This document shows positions 1 through 10,974 of a stretch of 64,000 nucleotides of DNA, piece by piece. Origin of the DNA: Cordilura impudica (Eukaryota > Arthropoda > Insecta > Diptera > Scathophagidae); assembly GCA_963682025.1 (NCBI GenBank), contig OY821517.1:300828844-300892843 (forward strand), given 5' to 3'. A program made the translations under genes and the position numbers. Every line of letters begins with the position of its first letter. Within the stretch, counting starts at the first letter, position 1. The notes beneath the pieces were generated by a model, which was not told the DNA's origin, did not search any database, and saw only the letters and a program-made list of their open reading frames with translations.

Positions 1-331
1 TTAAACGTTTTTTTAAAATAAAAATCATAAAAACTAATTCAGTAGTCATATTTAATACCAAAATAATAATAAAAACGTTTATAAAATTGATGGGGAGCTT
101 TATGCACTCACTAATGGGTTAAAGTTGCTACTAACACATACATAAAATTATACAATGTTATGTGTGTGTTTATTAAATTTGTTAAAGTGTTTGTAATAAA
201 AATGAGTTTGTTTTTTGTGTTGTTTTGTGAATTGGCTATAATTGATTAGCATACCTTTAGGGTCTTTATTTAATGAAAAAATAAAATTTCCTAGAATTTG
301 CACTCGAATTTCGAGGGCTGGAATCTGCTAG
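1..331 (+). mobile_element. Helitron family 2, 3' terminal fragment
   Basis: The segment from about 100 to 331 matches 49,724-49,909 (shared blocks include CTACTAACACATACATAAAA and GTGAATTGGCTA). It ends with a short hairpin, CTCGA-ATT-TCGAG at 303-315, followed 12 bases later by CTAG at 328-331 and then a T. A hairpin plus CTRR immediately before T is the usual Helitron 3' terminus. No coding sequence is visible, so this is a non-autonomous or truncated copy whose 5' part lies outside the window. Helitron assignment is inference from the terminus only. Confidence 0.55.
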
Positions 332-479
332 TTTTAATTAAAATTATTTTGGATTTCATCTGCAATTTTTTTTTAACATCAAATTGAGTTTTTTTAATTT
401 TAAATTAAATATTTTTAATTTTAGAGGGATTTTTTTTTAATTTCAAATATAACAGAATTTACATTATCAAAAGATTCGA

Positions 480-1357
480 TTATATTATGATAATTGGTTT
501 ATGGAATCTAATATTTCTGTGATGTCTTCATTTTCAAGTTCTTCTTGGCTCTGATATTTTCCTCACGATCGACTTTTATCAACGACATCGCTCGGTATAT
601 TGTAAGTGTAACAGCACCCATTTTCAATTTCAAACCGTCATTTATACGTTTTACAGAACATAACAACTCGGATTTTATTCTGTTCAAAGTTTGCTTTTAA
701 CTAAATCCATTAAACTATATAAACGTTCAACTTCGGCTTTTGAGAAAGACAAAACTAATAAAGACAATACAAATATTGATAACTCTTTAAATAGATTTTC
801 GCCAATAGAATTTTTGTTAACACTCAATCCATAAGGAGGTTGTATTCAGTGTTGTATCCCAATATTGTTCTGTGATATAACTCCATTGGATTTGCATTTT
901 TTCTGCTTTAGATGATATCTTCTAAATATATTGGTTATCGGTTCTTTTACCCGGTTTAATGTGTTTTGTATTGAAAATTTTGACATTTTTTAATACAATA
1001 TTTGTTGGCAATCGACTTTTTAACTCATTAAAAACTGTTGTTGGTGTTTACATTCTTCTATTTCAAAATGTTTTGTTATATTTGTTGAAAGAAACGAGCA
1101 GAGTGGTAAAAAGAGTAGTACACAAAATTCTCGTATTACACTTTGAGAAATTAAAACATATCAATACCATTAAAATTAAAATTATATATTCAAAAATAAT
1201 GAAAAAAATAAAAAAAAGCTAAAAAAAAAGCTAAAAGCAACTTTTTATTAATAAAAGATGCTAAGTTAGCATCTAGCATCTTTTCATAAATTTTGGATGC
1301 TAAACGACAAAAAAAGTTGCTAAATCTAGCAACTAGAATGCTAAAATGGCAACACTG
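480..1357 (-). pseudogene. hAT transposase relic, C-terminal part, with terminal repeat
   Basis: On the minus strand, about 840-660 encodes a stretch resembling the hAT C-terminal dimerisation domain: ENLFKELSIFVLSLLVLSFS followed by KAEVERLYSLMDLVKSKL. The serine/alanine-glutamate-arginine core and following serine are the hAT signature. Stops follow directly and the frame is broken on both sides. At 1,347-1,357 the minus strand reads CAGTGTTGCCA, a typical hAT terminal inverted repeat, so the element probably ends there; the matching end was not found. The region between (about 900-1,340) is non-coding and includes a self-complementary AGATGCTAAGTTAGCATCT at 1,256-1,274. Inactive relic. Confidence 0.6.
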
Positions 1358-1878
1358 GAAATATGAAAACACCAAAAATATGTAGCCTAAAAGTTAAAAA
1401 AGTATGAAAAATTTATTTTTTCTTCAAATCCGCTGAAATAAAAATGCTGCCTTCGCCAAAATAAAAACAAGATATCTACAATATTTGGCTTTTTTAATCA
1501 CATATATTTTTTTTGTTTTGAAGACCTTAAAGTCCAATTGTTGATCTCGGAAAATTTCTTGAACAAAATTTTTCAAAAAGTAAAATTGCAGATTGTGAAA
1601 TGGTGCTAAAATATACGTACCGTTTGGACATTAGTTTAGAAGGGTATAACAATAGACGAGATTCGAACTACTTTACATAAGATCATCTTGGGATCAGGAG
1701 AATGCAAAAATGTTGTTGTTGTAAATTATTTCCATGTCCTTAAAAATGTGAGCTCGATTTTCTTAATCAAGTGGTCTGCGGCGCATTTATGGCCTGGGTA
1801 ACTTGATATAACTTGGCTGTTTTTCAACCGATAATGGATATTTCTTTCTATATTTTATTAGAAAGATAAATATCTCTT
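1358..1878. other. unannotated AT-rich spacer
   Basis: No open frame with recognisable similarity and no clear repeat. A TGA at 1,878 closes the frame of the following LINE ORF, so the LINE sequence cannot be followed further upstream. Confidence 0.5.
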
Positions 1879-4030
1879 GATTATGGTTTACGGTTCCGTT
1901 GAAAGCTGTAAAAACTAGTTTTAAATTAAAACCATGGTTTAATGGTAATGTTAAATCTGCAATTGCTTACAGAGATAGGGCTTATAGTCGTTGGAAACGT
2001 TTCAAAACTGATTCACTACATGAAGAATATTGTAATGCACGCAGAGAAGTAAACCGAGCTATTAAGAGTGCTAAATCAACATACTATTCATCTGTCTTCA
2101 ACTCTGCAATTGGTTCCAAAAAAACATGGAAAAATATACGTGACATTGGTATTGGAAAACCAAGGATAATAGATACAACGGAAATAGATATAGAATTACT
2201 TAATGAAACTTTCACACGACTGCCTACAGTACCTTTGAATAGTAATTTTTTTAATCAACCTATCACTGAGCAGAGTCAACTATTTAGTTTTAATTGTGTA
2301 ACACAAGATGATGTATCAAGGAGTTGCCTAGCTGTTAAGTCAAATGCTGTAGGATTTGATAATATTCACCCAAAGTTTTTAAAAGCTATTCTTCCTGTGT
2401 TGTTACCATATATCACATTCATATTCAACAATATCATAATTAAAAGTACTTTTCCTGCTAACTGGAAGTATGCTAAAATAATACCTACACCAAAATCCAG
2501 TAATGAGTACCGACCTATTTCTATATTACCATTTCTATCAAAAGTATTTGAGAAGCTACTACATAAGCAAATGTACGATTACATAAATAGAAATGGCTTA
2601 CTTACAAGCAGACAGTCAGGTTTTCGGCCTAAGCATAGTTGCGTAACTGCGCTTATTGATGTCACGGAGGAAATACGGAGTAATATTGATGCTGGTTTCA
2701 TGTCATTTCTTGTTTTATTAGATCACTCTAAGGCATTTGACATGGTTGATCATGGAATTCTTTGTATGAAACTGCAAACTTTGTTTAAATTTTCTTTGTC
2801 GTCCACTCGATTAATTGCGTCCTACTTATTGGATCGTAAACAGTCAGTCTTTGCTAATAAAAAAATATCACGACCACTGCCAATATCGAAAGGTGTTCCT
2901 CAAGGATCAATCCTTGGTCCTCTTCTTTTTACAATATACGTCAACGATTTACCAGAGCAACTAATGTACAGCAGCGTTCATATCTATGCTGATGATGTTC
3001 AATTATATATATGTAATAACAACAAAAATATTGATGATTGCTTAAGTAAACTAAATGAGGATTTACACCGTGTTTTTATGTGGGCTTCATCCAATGGTCT
3101 TTGCTTGAATTCCAGCAAATCTAAGTGTCTGGTGATTAATACAAAATACAAGAAATCAACTTTTGAACCAGAAGTTATACTAAACAATCAAGCAATTGAG
3201 ATTGTAAGAACTACAAAGAATCTTGGTATAATTTTTAATAATAATCTTACATGGACTGATCACATTAACACAGCTGCTGGAAAAACATATGCTATGCTAC
3301 GAATTCTGTGGAAAACACAATACTTTACACCGGTTAAGATTCGGTTATTACTTGCAAAAACATATATAATGCCAACTTTGTTATACGGATGTGAAGTTTT
3401 TTCGTGCTGTGATTATACGAGTTACAATAAATTGGAGAAAGCTTATAACGCCATACTAAGGTATGTTTACGGCCTGAAGAAGTATGATCATATTACACCA
3501 GTTTCAAAAAAAAAATGTATGGAGTTAGTTTCAGTGATTTACTAAAAATACGTACCTTGACTTTATTACATAAAATTGTATATACCCGTGAACCTTCTTA
3601 TCTTTTTAATAGAATATCGTTCACTCGATCTCGCAGAACAAATGATTTAATACCAATTAGACATCGAACACAGACATCTGAATGGCAGTTTTTTATTAAT
3701 TCAATTCGTCTTTGGAACTTGCTACCTTCAAACATTCAGTTCATAAGCAACGCAATGCAATTTAAAATGGCCCTCTTTAATTTCTATAATTAATTGGTTT
3801 TCTATTTTAAATCGCTTTTAAATAACTAATTTTTACATTAAACTTTTTTATAATTATTTTATTTTGTTATTATATTTTTTATTATTTTTAATTGTTATTA
3901 TACACAATGTTAAATTTCCTTACTACTATGTACCTAGTACTAATCCTGTACTTTAATTATAAGATTTTATGTCTTGTTGTATGGGAATTCGAAATAAATA
4001 AATAATAATAATAATAATAATAATAATTAT
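1879..4030 (+). mobile_element. 5'-truncated non-LTR retrotransposon (I/Jockey-type LINE)
   Basis: The unit consists of a reverse-transcriptase ORF without any visible endonuclease domain, a 3' UTR of about 200 bases and a (TAA)n tail at about 3,993-4,030. Loss of the 5' half is the normal result of incomplete target-primed reverse transcription. A TAA-repeat tail is typical of I-clade elements. The last 70 bases of the 3' UTR (TACTAATCCTGTA, TTATAATTATAA-like block, TTGTTGTA) recur at 17,638-17,735, so the family has at least two copies here. No target-site duplication was identified. Confidence 0.85.
1899..3793 (+). pseudogene. LINE reverse transcriptase, frameshifted
   Basis: The first frame (1,899-3,545) encodes about 548 residues: an N-terminal linker (KPWFNGNVKSAI, as in the endonuclease-RT junction of other LINEs), then the RT fingers and palm with YRPISILPF, PQGSILGPLLF and the catalytic YADD at residues 363-366. 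Motif A reads LLDHSKAFDMVDH and keeps its aspartates. The frame breaks at a run of ten A (3,506-3,515); the C-terminal part continues in another frame to 3,793 (MYGVSFSDLLKIRTLTLLHK and following). The first codon given is TTG, not ATG, so the true N terminus is missing. One frameshift and a lost endonuclease make it non-functional, though the catalytic core looks little decayed. Confidence 0.9.
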
Positions 4031-4294
4031 TAATTTAATTGAAGCGCAATTATTAATATCAAAACTTTTCCGAAAAATTATTTTTTTGATAATTTTTGCA
4101 TATATGAAATTTGTACCCAATGCGCATGCAGAAAGCATTATCCGATTTGGCTCAAATTTTGCCCACTAAAGTTTGTCATAATAATCCGATCCTCAAAATT
4201 CGACCAAAAATTTTTTTCATTCAAACCGCTGTCACCCTAATGTCACCCACATTTGTTTCACAGTTGTTTTATAGTTTAGTTTGTTATATTGAAA

Positions 4295-4560
4295 AAAGCT
4301 TAAATAGTATAACTCTTTGCTTGGATTCTCATTAGGTTGGTTTCAGCAAAGGTTTATGAAATTAACTGCTTACCAAACGAACTATCTACGACTTTGGGTT
4401 ATCGATAATGGTAAGTGACTCGACCCAAAACTATACAGCTATTTTGCAGAATATAGATCAACTTGTAAAACAAATGTGCCAATATTTTTTTGCTTTATTT
4501 AGACCGATTATGTACTAACTCAATCATGATAAAAAACACAAAAATTTTTTACGGAATTTT
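4295..4560 (+). repeat. direct duplication, copy a
   Basis: This segment is repeated about 1.4 kb downstream at 5,698-5,966. Shared landmarks, in order, are GCTTAAAT, TTCTCATT.GGTTG, TTTCAGCAAA, ACCAAAC.AACTATCTAC, GCAGAATATAGATCAA and AAACAAATGTGCCAAT. Similarity is clear but diverged. No coding capacity is apparent; it may be a fragment of an unrecognised mobile element or a local duplication. Confidence 0.7.
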
Positions 4561-5440
4561 TGAAAATTAAACACATTTTTTCCGCTGAAGTATTCGTACT
4601 TTAATTTTTAAAGTTGTCTTTCTTATAACTTTGGATAAATTAATTACACCTCTATTGTTTCGGTCTTGTTAACACCAACATATGTAAACACATTTTTTCT
4701 GTTGAACTAAAAGATCACAGACAGTTTTTCAGTGAAGCCTGTCGCCATATACCACTCTTTGGGCTATTTATGTCAACAGTGATTATCGTTCGAGTTTCTG
4801 TCGTTCTTTTTATTTCTATCTAAGAAGAAACGACATGAACAAAGTTGTTGTATAAGGGTGTATTGCTGTAATCAAATAGTTTTACATGTGTTTGGTTAAT
4901 GCCTATTTGTTTTTGATTCGGCCAAAAGCAGACACTCCACGAAAACAGAAGAAAAACATAACTTGAAGTTACATTTAGTAGAATCTTAGATGTAGCTAGG
5001 GAATCAATTTTTTCAGAAAAAAAATAAAATTTTGGTTTTCGAATTTACATGCCATTAAACGTGTGTAGACGATATATAATTAGTACTCATTTCATGTGTA
5101 AAGCATCGAAAAATGGGTTGATGACCTCATAAACTATATGCATATATATATTCTTCAACACTATAGCAATTCTAGTCAATATAGCGATGTCCGTTTGTCC
5201 GTCTATCTGTCTGTTGAAATGAGCTCATTTACCAAATAACTGTGTAATTTTAATTTAAAAATTGTTGATCATTCTTTCGAGCAGTTTGGCATTTATAAAG
5301 GAGTAAATTGGGTGACATTGTACAAATGGTCTAACATGTGTAGACACCTCTAAAAAGGATAAAAATTCGCTATCTTTGTTCTAAGTTTTGTAGATAAATA
5401 TTACTTGCCCACTAATTAGTTATTGTGTAACGTATACTAC
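4561..5440. other. non-coding spacer with a repeat-B-like module
   Basis: AT-rich sequence without recognisable genes. At about 5,175-5,225 the minus strand carries the GACGGACAAACGGACATCGC module that also marks repeat families A and B elsewhere in the window, so a decayed fragment of such a repeat is likely here. The rest shows nothing I can identify. Confidence 0.45.
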
Positions 5441-6943
5441 GTACCTTTTCTTAAGAAAGTACTTTTCCTTAAACATGTACCATTTCTAAAAAATAGCTTT
5501 TGTTTAAAGTATACTTTCTTGAAAAATTGCCTTTTCTTAAAAAGTATATTTCTTTAAAAATGACCTTTCCATAATAAAGTTTACTTTCTAAAAAGTGCCT
5601 TTCTTAAAAAATTACTTTTCCTAAAAAAGTAAATTTTCCTGAAAAAGTACCTCATCTTAAAAAAGTACATTTTCTAAACCCTCATGAGTAACCAAAAGCA
5701 GAGGCTTAAATGGTACAACTTTTGCTTGAATTCTCATTTGGTTGTTTTCAGCAAATATATACATATGAATTTAACATTTACCAAACAAACTATCTACTGC
5801 TTTTGGTTACTGATGAGGATTGATGACTCTTCCCGAAACAGCTGTATAACCTGTCATGCAGAATATAGATCAATTTTTTGAAACAAATGTGCCAATGTTT
5901 TTGCTTTATTTAAAGTAAAAACATTTGATCTTGGGCCTGAATAATTTCAAACTCAATCATTACATCTTTTTAAGAAAGAAACTTTTTTTAAAAAATAAAT
6001 TTTCTTAAAAATATATTTTCTTAAAAAGTACATTTTTTTAGAAAAAGTACCTTTCATTAAAGTAAATTTTTTTAATTAGCTACATTTTTTTAACACATTA
6101 CCTTTTCTTAAAAAAGTATTATTTCTTAAAAAGTATCTTTTTTTTAAAAAAGTATATTTTCTTAAAAGAATACATTTTCTTAAAAAATATACTTTTCTTA
6201 AAAAAGAAACTTTTCTTAAAAAAATATGTCTTGTTACAAAAGTACGTTTTTAAAAAATATATATTGTTAATAAAGTACCTTTTTTAAAATAGTACATTTT
6301 CTAAAAAAAAGTAACTTTTCTTAAAAAAGTACCTGTTCTTAAAAAAAGTACTTTCTCTTAAAAAAGTACCTTTCTTAAAAAATAAATTTTCTTAAAAAAG
6401 TTCATTTTCTGAAATGGTACCTTTTCTTAAAAACGTACCTTTCCCTAGAAAAGTACCTATTCCTAAAAGTTCCATTTCTTAAAAAAGTATTCTTTTTTAA
6501 GAAGGTACTTTTTCTTAAAGAATTATTTCTTTGAAAAAGTACCTTTTCTTAAACAGGTATATATATATATTCTGAAAAAAGTATATTCTTCGTAAAGCGG
6601 CTTTTCCTCAAACAGGTACTTTTCTGTTTCGTTTCATTTTCTTAAAAAAATTTTCTTTTCTTAAAAAATTTACTTTTTTCCTTAAAAAAGTATCTTTTCC
6701 TAAAAAAAGTATATTTCCTAAAAAATCACCTTTTCTTAAAAAATTAAATTTCCTTTAGAATGTACCTTTTCTTAAAAAGTTATATTTTCTTTTAAAAGTA
6801 AATTTGTTCAAAAGTAGCTTTTCTCAAACAGGAACAATTTCTTATAAAACCTCCTATTCTTAATAAAGGCCCATTTCTTAAGAATGGACATTTTCTTAGA
6901 AAAGTATATTTTTTTTAAAAGTAGCTGTTCTTAAAAAAGGAAC
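5440..6943. repeat. degenerate 18-bp minisatellite, left block
   Basis: Many imperfect copies of an 18-base unit, CCTAAAAAAGTACCTTTT, with common variants CTTAAAAAAGTA and GTACATTTT. The array is interrupted at 5,698-5,966 by the second copy of the duplicated segment. A cleaner block of the same unit lies at 10,157-10,570, beyond the BEL/Pao sequence, so the two blocks bracket that element. No coding potential. Confidence 0.85.
5698..5966 (+). repeat. direct duplication, copy b
   Basis: Diverged second copy of 4,295-4,560. It sits inside the 18-bp minisatellite, with array units on both sides, so either the minisatellite expanded within a duplicated unit or the copy was inserted into the array. 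Confidence 0.7.
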
Positions 6944-7262
6944 TGATTAACTGGGGGCGCAAATAATTCACTCAGATAATTAAGGAAAAAAGAAGAACAC
7001 CAAGAAGTTATTAATAATAATTCACACTTTTATTGTTATATGCGGTGTTTTTACCTTTTAACTTCACTGTTTCGACAATACTGAATAAGAAAAAAGAATT
7101 TGGTTGTACGTAAAGCAAGCGAGTATAGATCGATGCATACGATATTATAAAAAGAGAGTACTAAAAATGAATACTCCACAACAGTGGAGTTTAGTAAATA
7201 AGGATACTTTAGATACAATATCAAATATAAACTATAGTTGTATAATGTTCTGCACCTAAACA
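6944..7262 (-). repeat. probable 3' LTR of the BEL/Pao element
   Basis: Immediately downstream of the polypurine tract the minus strand begins TGTTTAGGTGCAG, as expected for an LTR starting in TG. It contains an ACAATAAAAG polyadenylation-type signal near 7,030-7,040 and could end at GTTAATCA (6,944), just before minisatellite sequence. The outer boundary is a guess because no second LTR is available for comparison. Confidence 0.5.
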
Positions 7263-7275
7263 TCCCGGCCCCCTT
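7263..7275 (-). promoter_or_regulatory. polypurine tract of the BEL/Pao element
   Basis: The minus strand reads AAGGGGGCCGGGA directly before the TG of the putative LTR. In LTR retrotransposons this purine run primes plus-strand DNA synthesis. Its position, about 240 bases after the last ORF, supports reading 7,515-10,156 as the 3' half of one element. Confidence 0.55.
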
Positions 7276-7514
7276 GCGTGAACGCAAAATCGCAAAGGAA
7301 CTGTGGGAGCAAGGTAAAATTGTAGTTAGGTATATAAAATTCATTAAAAAATACAATTGAAAAATAAAAGTCTATAATGAACAATTCAAAAAGTAGTATT
7401 ATAAAAAATATAGTTCAATCCAATCATTGGCAATAAATATAATTATATACACATGTACATACATCGATTTGAAATACATTCGTTATAAAGGTTGATATAT
7501 AGATGCAAAGTATC

Positions 7515-8342
7515 TTAAATTCCAAATTTTCCGATTAAGGTCCATCCTAGTAACGTATCTTGTGCCATAGGGGTTGTCAATGTTTCCTGGTGGATTATGG
7601 GCTTGACAATTTTCGGATACACATCTGCTCCCAAAATAACGTTAATATCGCCACATTTATAGAACCTCGGATCAGCTAATCGTAAGTTTTTGTACTGATC
7701 GGCCACTTTTTCGTCAATGTCATCTGATCGAAGTTTTCTGGGTAAGTCGCTTGTCACCTGTGCAACCACGGTAAGGATGGGCCCATCGCCAAAATGTGGT
7801 TTGAACGCTATTTTACATAGTCTATGTGACCCTGTTTTTTCGACAGGAAGGTTGTACCTATTAGGCACAAAGTCTGCGATTTGGCTGGTTTCGGTGCAAG
7901 GATCCAATAGGCCCCGTATGTTGTGCCATTCGTTGTCCAATTGTATTTTAATGATGATGGTAGGTGTTAAGGTAACGGAACGTAAAGTGGCTAGCCGTGA
8001 AGGAACGTTCTCGTTATCACTGTGGTGATTTTTCAACCTTGTGTGTCGGTGCAAAAGGGTATGGTGCCTCGCTTTGCATAGACGACAACGTTCTCTGCTT
8101 CGACAGTTTCGTAAAATGTGGCTATGTGCTAAACAGTTTTCGCAGTATCGGTGGGTTTTTACTGTTTGGAGACGTTTTACGACGTTCATACCGCTAAATT
8201 TTTTACAGGTTCTCAGGGGATGATCTTTTTTACACAAACGGCAGTTAAGTTGTTTCGGAAGTCGGGTTCTTTGATGTTGTTTTGAACGCTGTGCTTCTTC
8301 AAGGGGAGAGAGGCTTCTGGACCGACGATTATTTGGAGACAT
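7515..8342 (-). CDS. BEL/Pao extra ORF: zinc knuckles plus DUF1758-like protease domain
   Basis: The ATG at 8,342 gives about 275 residues. The N-terminal half carries cysteine/histidine knuckles: CRLCKKDHPLRTC (CX2CX3HX4C), CENCLAHSHILRNC (classic CX2CX4HX4C) and CRLCKARHHTLLH. The C-terminal half resembles the BEL aspartic protease (DUF1758): LLDPCTETSQI, where the usual D-S/T-G is DPC, then VILGADVY and TLLGWTLIGKFG. In canonical BEL/Pao elements these domains precede the RT; here they follow the integrase, 36 bases after the pol stop and in the same frame, and are followed by a polypurine tract and LTR. The ORF is uninterrupted while pol has several lesions. It may be an accessory third ORF or a rearranged gag-protease piece. 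The altered active site makes proteolytic activity doubtful. Confidence 0.75.
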   Translation of the reverse strand: MSPNNRRSRSLSPLEEAQRSKQHQRTRLPKQLNCRLCKKDHPLRTCKKFSGMNVVKRLQTVKTHRYCENCLAHSHILRNCRSRERCRLCKARHHTLLHRHTRLKNHHSDNENVPSRLATLRSVTLTPTIIIKIQLDNEWHNIRGLLDPCTETSQIADFVPNRYNLPVEKTGSHRLCKIAFKPHFGDGPILTVVAQVTSDLPRKLRSDDIDEKVADQYKNLRLADPRFYKCGDINVILGADVYPKIVKPIIHQETLTTPMAQDTLLGWTLIGKFGI

Positions 8343-8378
8343 ATTGCTGTAAGGGAATTGAAACAAATTTGTATAATG

Positions 8379-10156
8379 TTATTCGAGATTAGAAGTAGGG
8401 AGTAAAATTAATTTGACAATTGGCCGAGTAACCAAGCCAGTAGAGGTCCGAATTTCAACAGTTCTAACTCGGTTATCTTGACCTGGGAATACTTTTTCTA
8501 TACGACCAAGACGTCATTCATTTGGGGGTAGATTATCTTGCCTTATTATGACAAGGTCACCGATTGAAAAATCTCTTTGGGGATACTTCCATTTGATGCG
8601 TTTATGCATCTCTTTGAGGTACTCTTTTTTCCATCTGCAGGCAAAATGGCGGTGAAGTACCTTAAGTTTCTGCCAGCGGTTTACATAGCTAAGTGAATGA
8701 CTAGAAATTTCAGGTTCGGGGGGTGATAAAAGTGGGGCGCTGTTAAGGAATGTCCAGGCGTAAGTGCGCACAGATCTGTGGGATTTTCACTCATTGGGCT
8801 TAAAGGTCTAGAGTTAAGACATGCTTCAATTCTGGTTAACATGGTGGCAAACTCTTCGAACGTAAAATTTTGAGCATGTGTTATTTTCTTTAGGTGGGAC
8901 TTAAAACTTTTTACCCCCGCCTCCCAGAGACCGCCCATATGAGGTGCTCCTGGGGGAATAAAGTTCCAGTCAATTGCCTGAAATGCGTATTGTGACAATA
9001 ACTTTTGTTTCACAAGAGAGAGGAAATGTGACTTATCTTTATTCAAAATATTAGAGGCTCCTACAAATGCTGTACCATTATCTGAAAAAAGAGCGCTTGG
9101 GGTGCCACGGCGAGAAAAAAAACGCGCAAATGCTGCCAAAAACGCCTGGGTGGATATATCACTAGTAATTTCTAAGTGTATAGCTTTTGTGGCAAAACAG
9201 ACGAAGACCACAACGTATCCTTTGCTAATTTTACAGCCACGACCTGCAAATGATTTTATATTAAAGGGTCCGGCGAAATCCAGGCCGGTATTAGTAAATG
9301 GACGTAAAAGGGTCGTTCTTTGACTGGGAAGCGCTGCCATCAATTGTTGGCATCGTCTATGTTTGTATAAAGTAGAAGCTTTGCAGTTAAAAATAACCGT
9401 CTTTGCCATATTTTTAAGTTTTGGGACCCAAAATTCTAATCGCATGAGGCGTATGAGTAAAGAGTTTTCACCATGAATAGATAATTTGTGTAAAAGTTCC
9501 AGATATAAACGGGTGAATCGATCTGAGTATGGTAATATTTTTGGCTATTTTTCCTCATCGGATAATGCTGGCGATTGAGTGAGTCTTCCATTGACTCTCA
9601 TAAAGCCATCAGAGTCAATAAAGGGGTTATAAGTTAGCAAACTACTTTTGTTAGGTATTTTTAAACCACGAGATAATATCAAATACTCGGGAAAATATAA
9701 GCTTTGACAGAGGATGATAAGGCGAGATTTGACCTGTTTAACTTCATTTTGGTCTAAAGACAGTGATGTGTGACTAAAAGTAGTTTTATGAAGGGGGTGA
9801 GTTGCGCTAAAAAAGCGAAATACGTACGAAATTACACGCATAGCTCTAGAAAGGTCAGAAAATCGACAAAGGATATCTGTTTCAGGTAATTTGTTGATAT
9901 GGGATTTTACAGGTTTAACTTCTTCATTGGTTTCCGTAATTGAAGATCCTCCGGCCCAATTAGAATGGGGTTGGCCGAGCCATGTAGGTCCATGCCACCA
10001 CAAATCATTGCAGATTAATTCACGAGCTGTCAGACCACGAGAGGCTAAGTCTGCAGGATTATCTTTTGAGCTTACATGATGCCATCTGTCATTGCCGACT
10101 TTTTCCACAATTGACGAAATTCTATTTGCTACGAAAGTAGTCCAATGTACATCTTC
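8379..10156 (-). pseudogene. BEL/Pao pol, 3' part: RNase H end, integrase, DUF5641
   Basis: Read on the minus strand, the domains in order are: end of RNase H (WHHVSSKDNPADLASRG, about 10,085-10,030), the linker before integrase, an integrase core (D in TGLDFAGPF, D in FSDNGTAF, E in GGLWEAGVK) and the C-terminal DUF5641 region (RWKKEYLKEMHKR, GDLVIIRQDNLPP). Lesions seen: an in-frame TAG at about 9,547, a frameshift near 8,760, and a TGA in place of the tryptophan codon after NLPPNE at 8,516-8,514. The normal stop is TAA at 8,381-8,379. The RT domain is absent: at 10,156 the sequence switches into the 18-bp minisatellite. Non-functional remnant; family identity is secure. Confidence 0.92.
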
Positions 10157-10570
10157 CTAAAAATGAGTTTTCTTAAAAACGTACCATATCTTTAAAAAAT
10201 AAATTTTCTTCAGAAAGTAAATATTTTTAAAAAGTACCTTATATCTTTCTTAAAATTGTATATTGTCTTAAAAAAGTTCAATTTGAATTCAAAGTTGAAT
10301 TTTCTTAAAAAAGTACCTTTTCCTAAAAAAGTACATTTTCCTAAAAAAGTACCTTTTCCTAAAAAAGTACCTTTTCCTAAAAAAGTACCTTTTCATAAAA
10401 AAGTACATTTTCATAACAAAAGTACCTTTTCCTAAAAAAGTAGCCCTTCCAAAATATAATTTTCTTAAAAAAGTGCTTTTCCCTAAAGGAGTATATTTTC
10501 TTGAAAAATATATTTAGTACAAGAGTAAATTTTCTTGAAAAGCTATATTTTCCAAAAAAAAATAATATTC
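10157..10570. repeat. 18-bp minisatellite, right block
   Basis: Best-preserved part of the array: several near-perfect consecutive copies of CCTAAAAAAGTACCTTTT at about 10,305-10,440, flanked by degenerate units. Same unit as 5,440-6,943. It abuts the broken RNase H codons of the BEL/Pao element directly. Confidence 0.88.
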
Positions 10571-10614
10571 ATCTTTTTTAACGCGCGACTTAGGCGCCCG
10601 GTAGTTAAACATGA

Positions 10615-10670
10615 TAAACCAGGTTGACTGTAGCAAAAATTCGGCAAAGCCGAATTTAACTCTCGTACTA
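10615..10670 (-). repeat. repeat-B 5' hairpin fragment
   Basis: On the minus strand this reads TACGAGAG-TTAAATTCGGCTTTGCCGAAT, the hairpin head seen at 42,338-42,400 and 21,046-21,100. Only the head is recognisable here. Confidence 0.6.
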
Positions 10671-10864
10671 ATTTTTACCCTAATGTAATGTATTTGTGGT
10701 TATCATACTAAATGTTTCTTTATATAAACGAATTTAAATTAAAAGTCTTCTAGGAAATGTTGCTTCAAATTTGAAAAAAATTCGAAATTTAACTTCCAAG
10801 ATGCCGAAATTATTTAATATGAAAAATAGAGGATTGAAACACGGATTTGGAATCCCTAGATATA

Positions 10865-10972
10865 TATAGTTTATCTTACTTTACCTTACCTTACATTAAC
10901 TTACCTTACTTTAACTTACCTTACTTTACCTTACCTTACCTTATTTTACCTTACCTTACTTTACCTTACCGT
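10865..10972 (+). repeat. TTACC pentanucleotide microsatellite
   Basis: About 100 bases of TTACC units with TTACT, TTAAC and TTATTT variants. Low-complexity, non-coding. Confidence 0.85.
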
Positions 10973-10974
10973 TT

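Noticed and set aside
1899..1901. TTG as the start of the LINE ORF
   Set aside because: The element is 5'-truncated and eukaryotic; the frame is simply open from an upstream stop, so no initiation is implied.
7717..8223. Plus-strand open frames
   Set aside because: Antisense shadows of the minus-strand BEL/Pao ORF, which has recognisable zinc knuckles.
10157..10570. Regular short repeats that could suggest a CRISPR array
   Set aside because: Units are contiguous with no unique spacers; it is a minisatellite in a eukaryotic genome.
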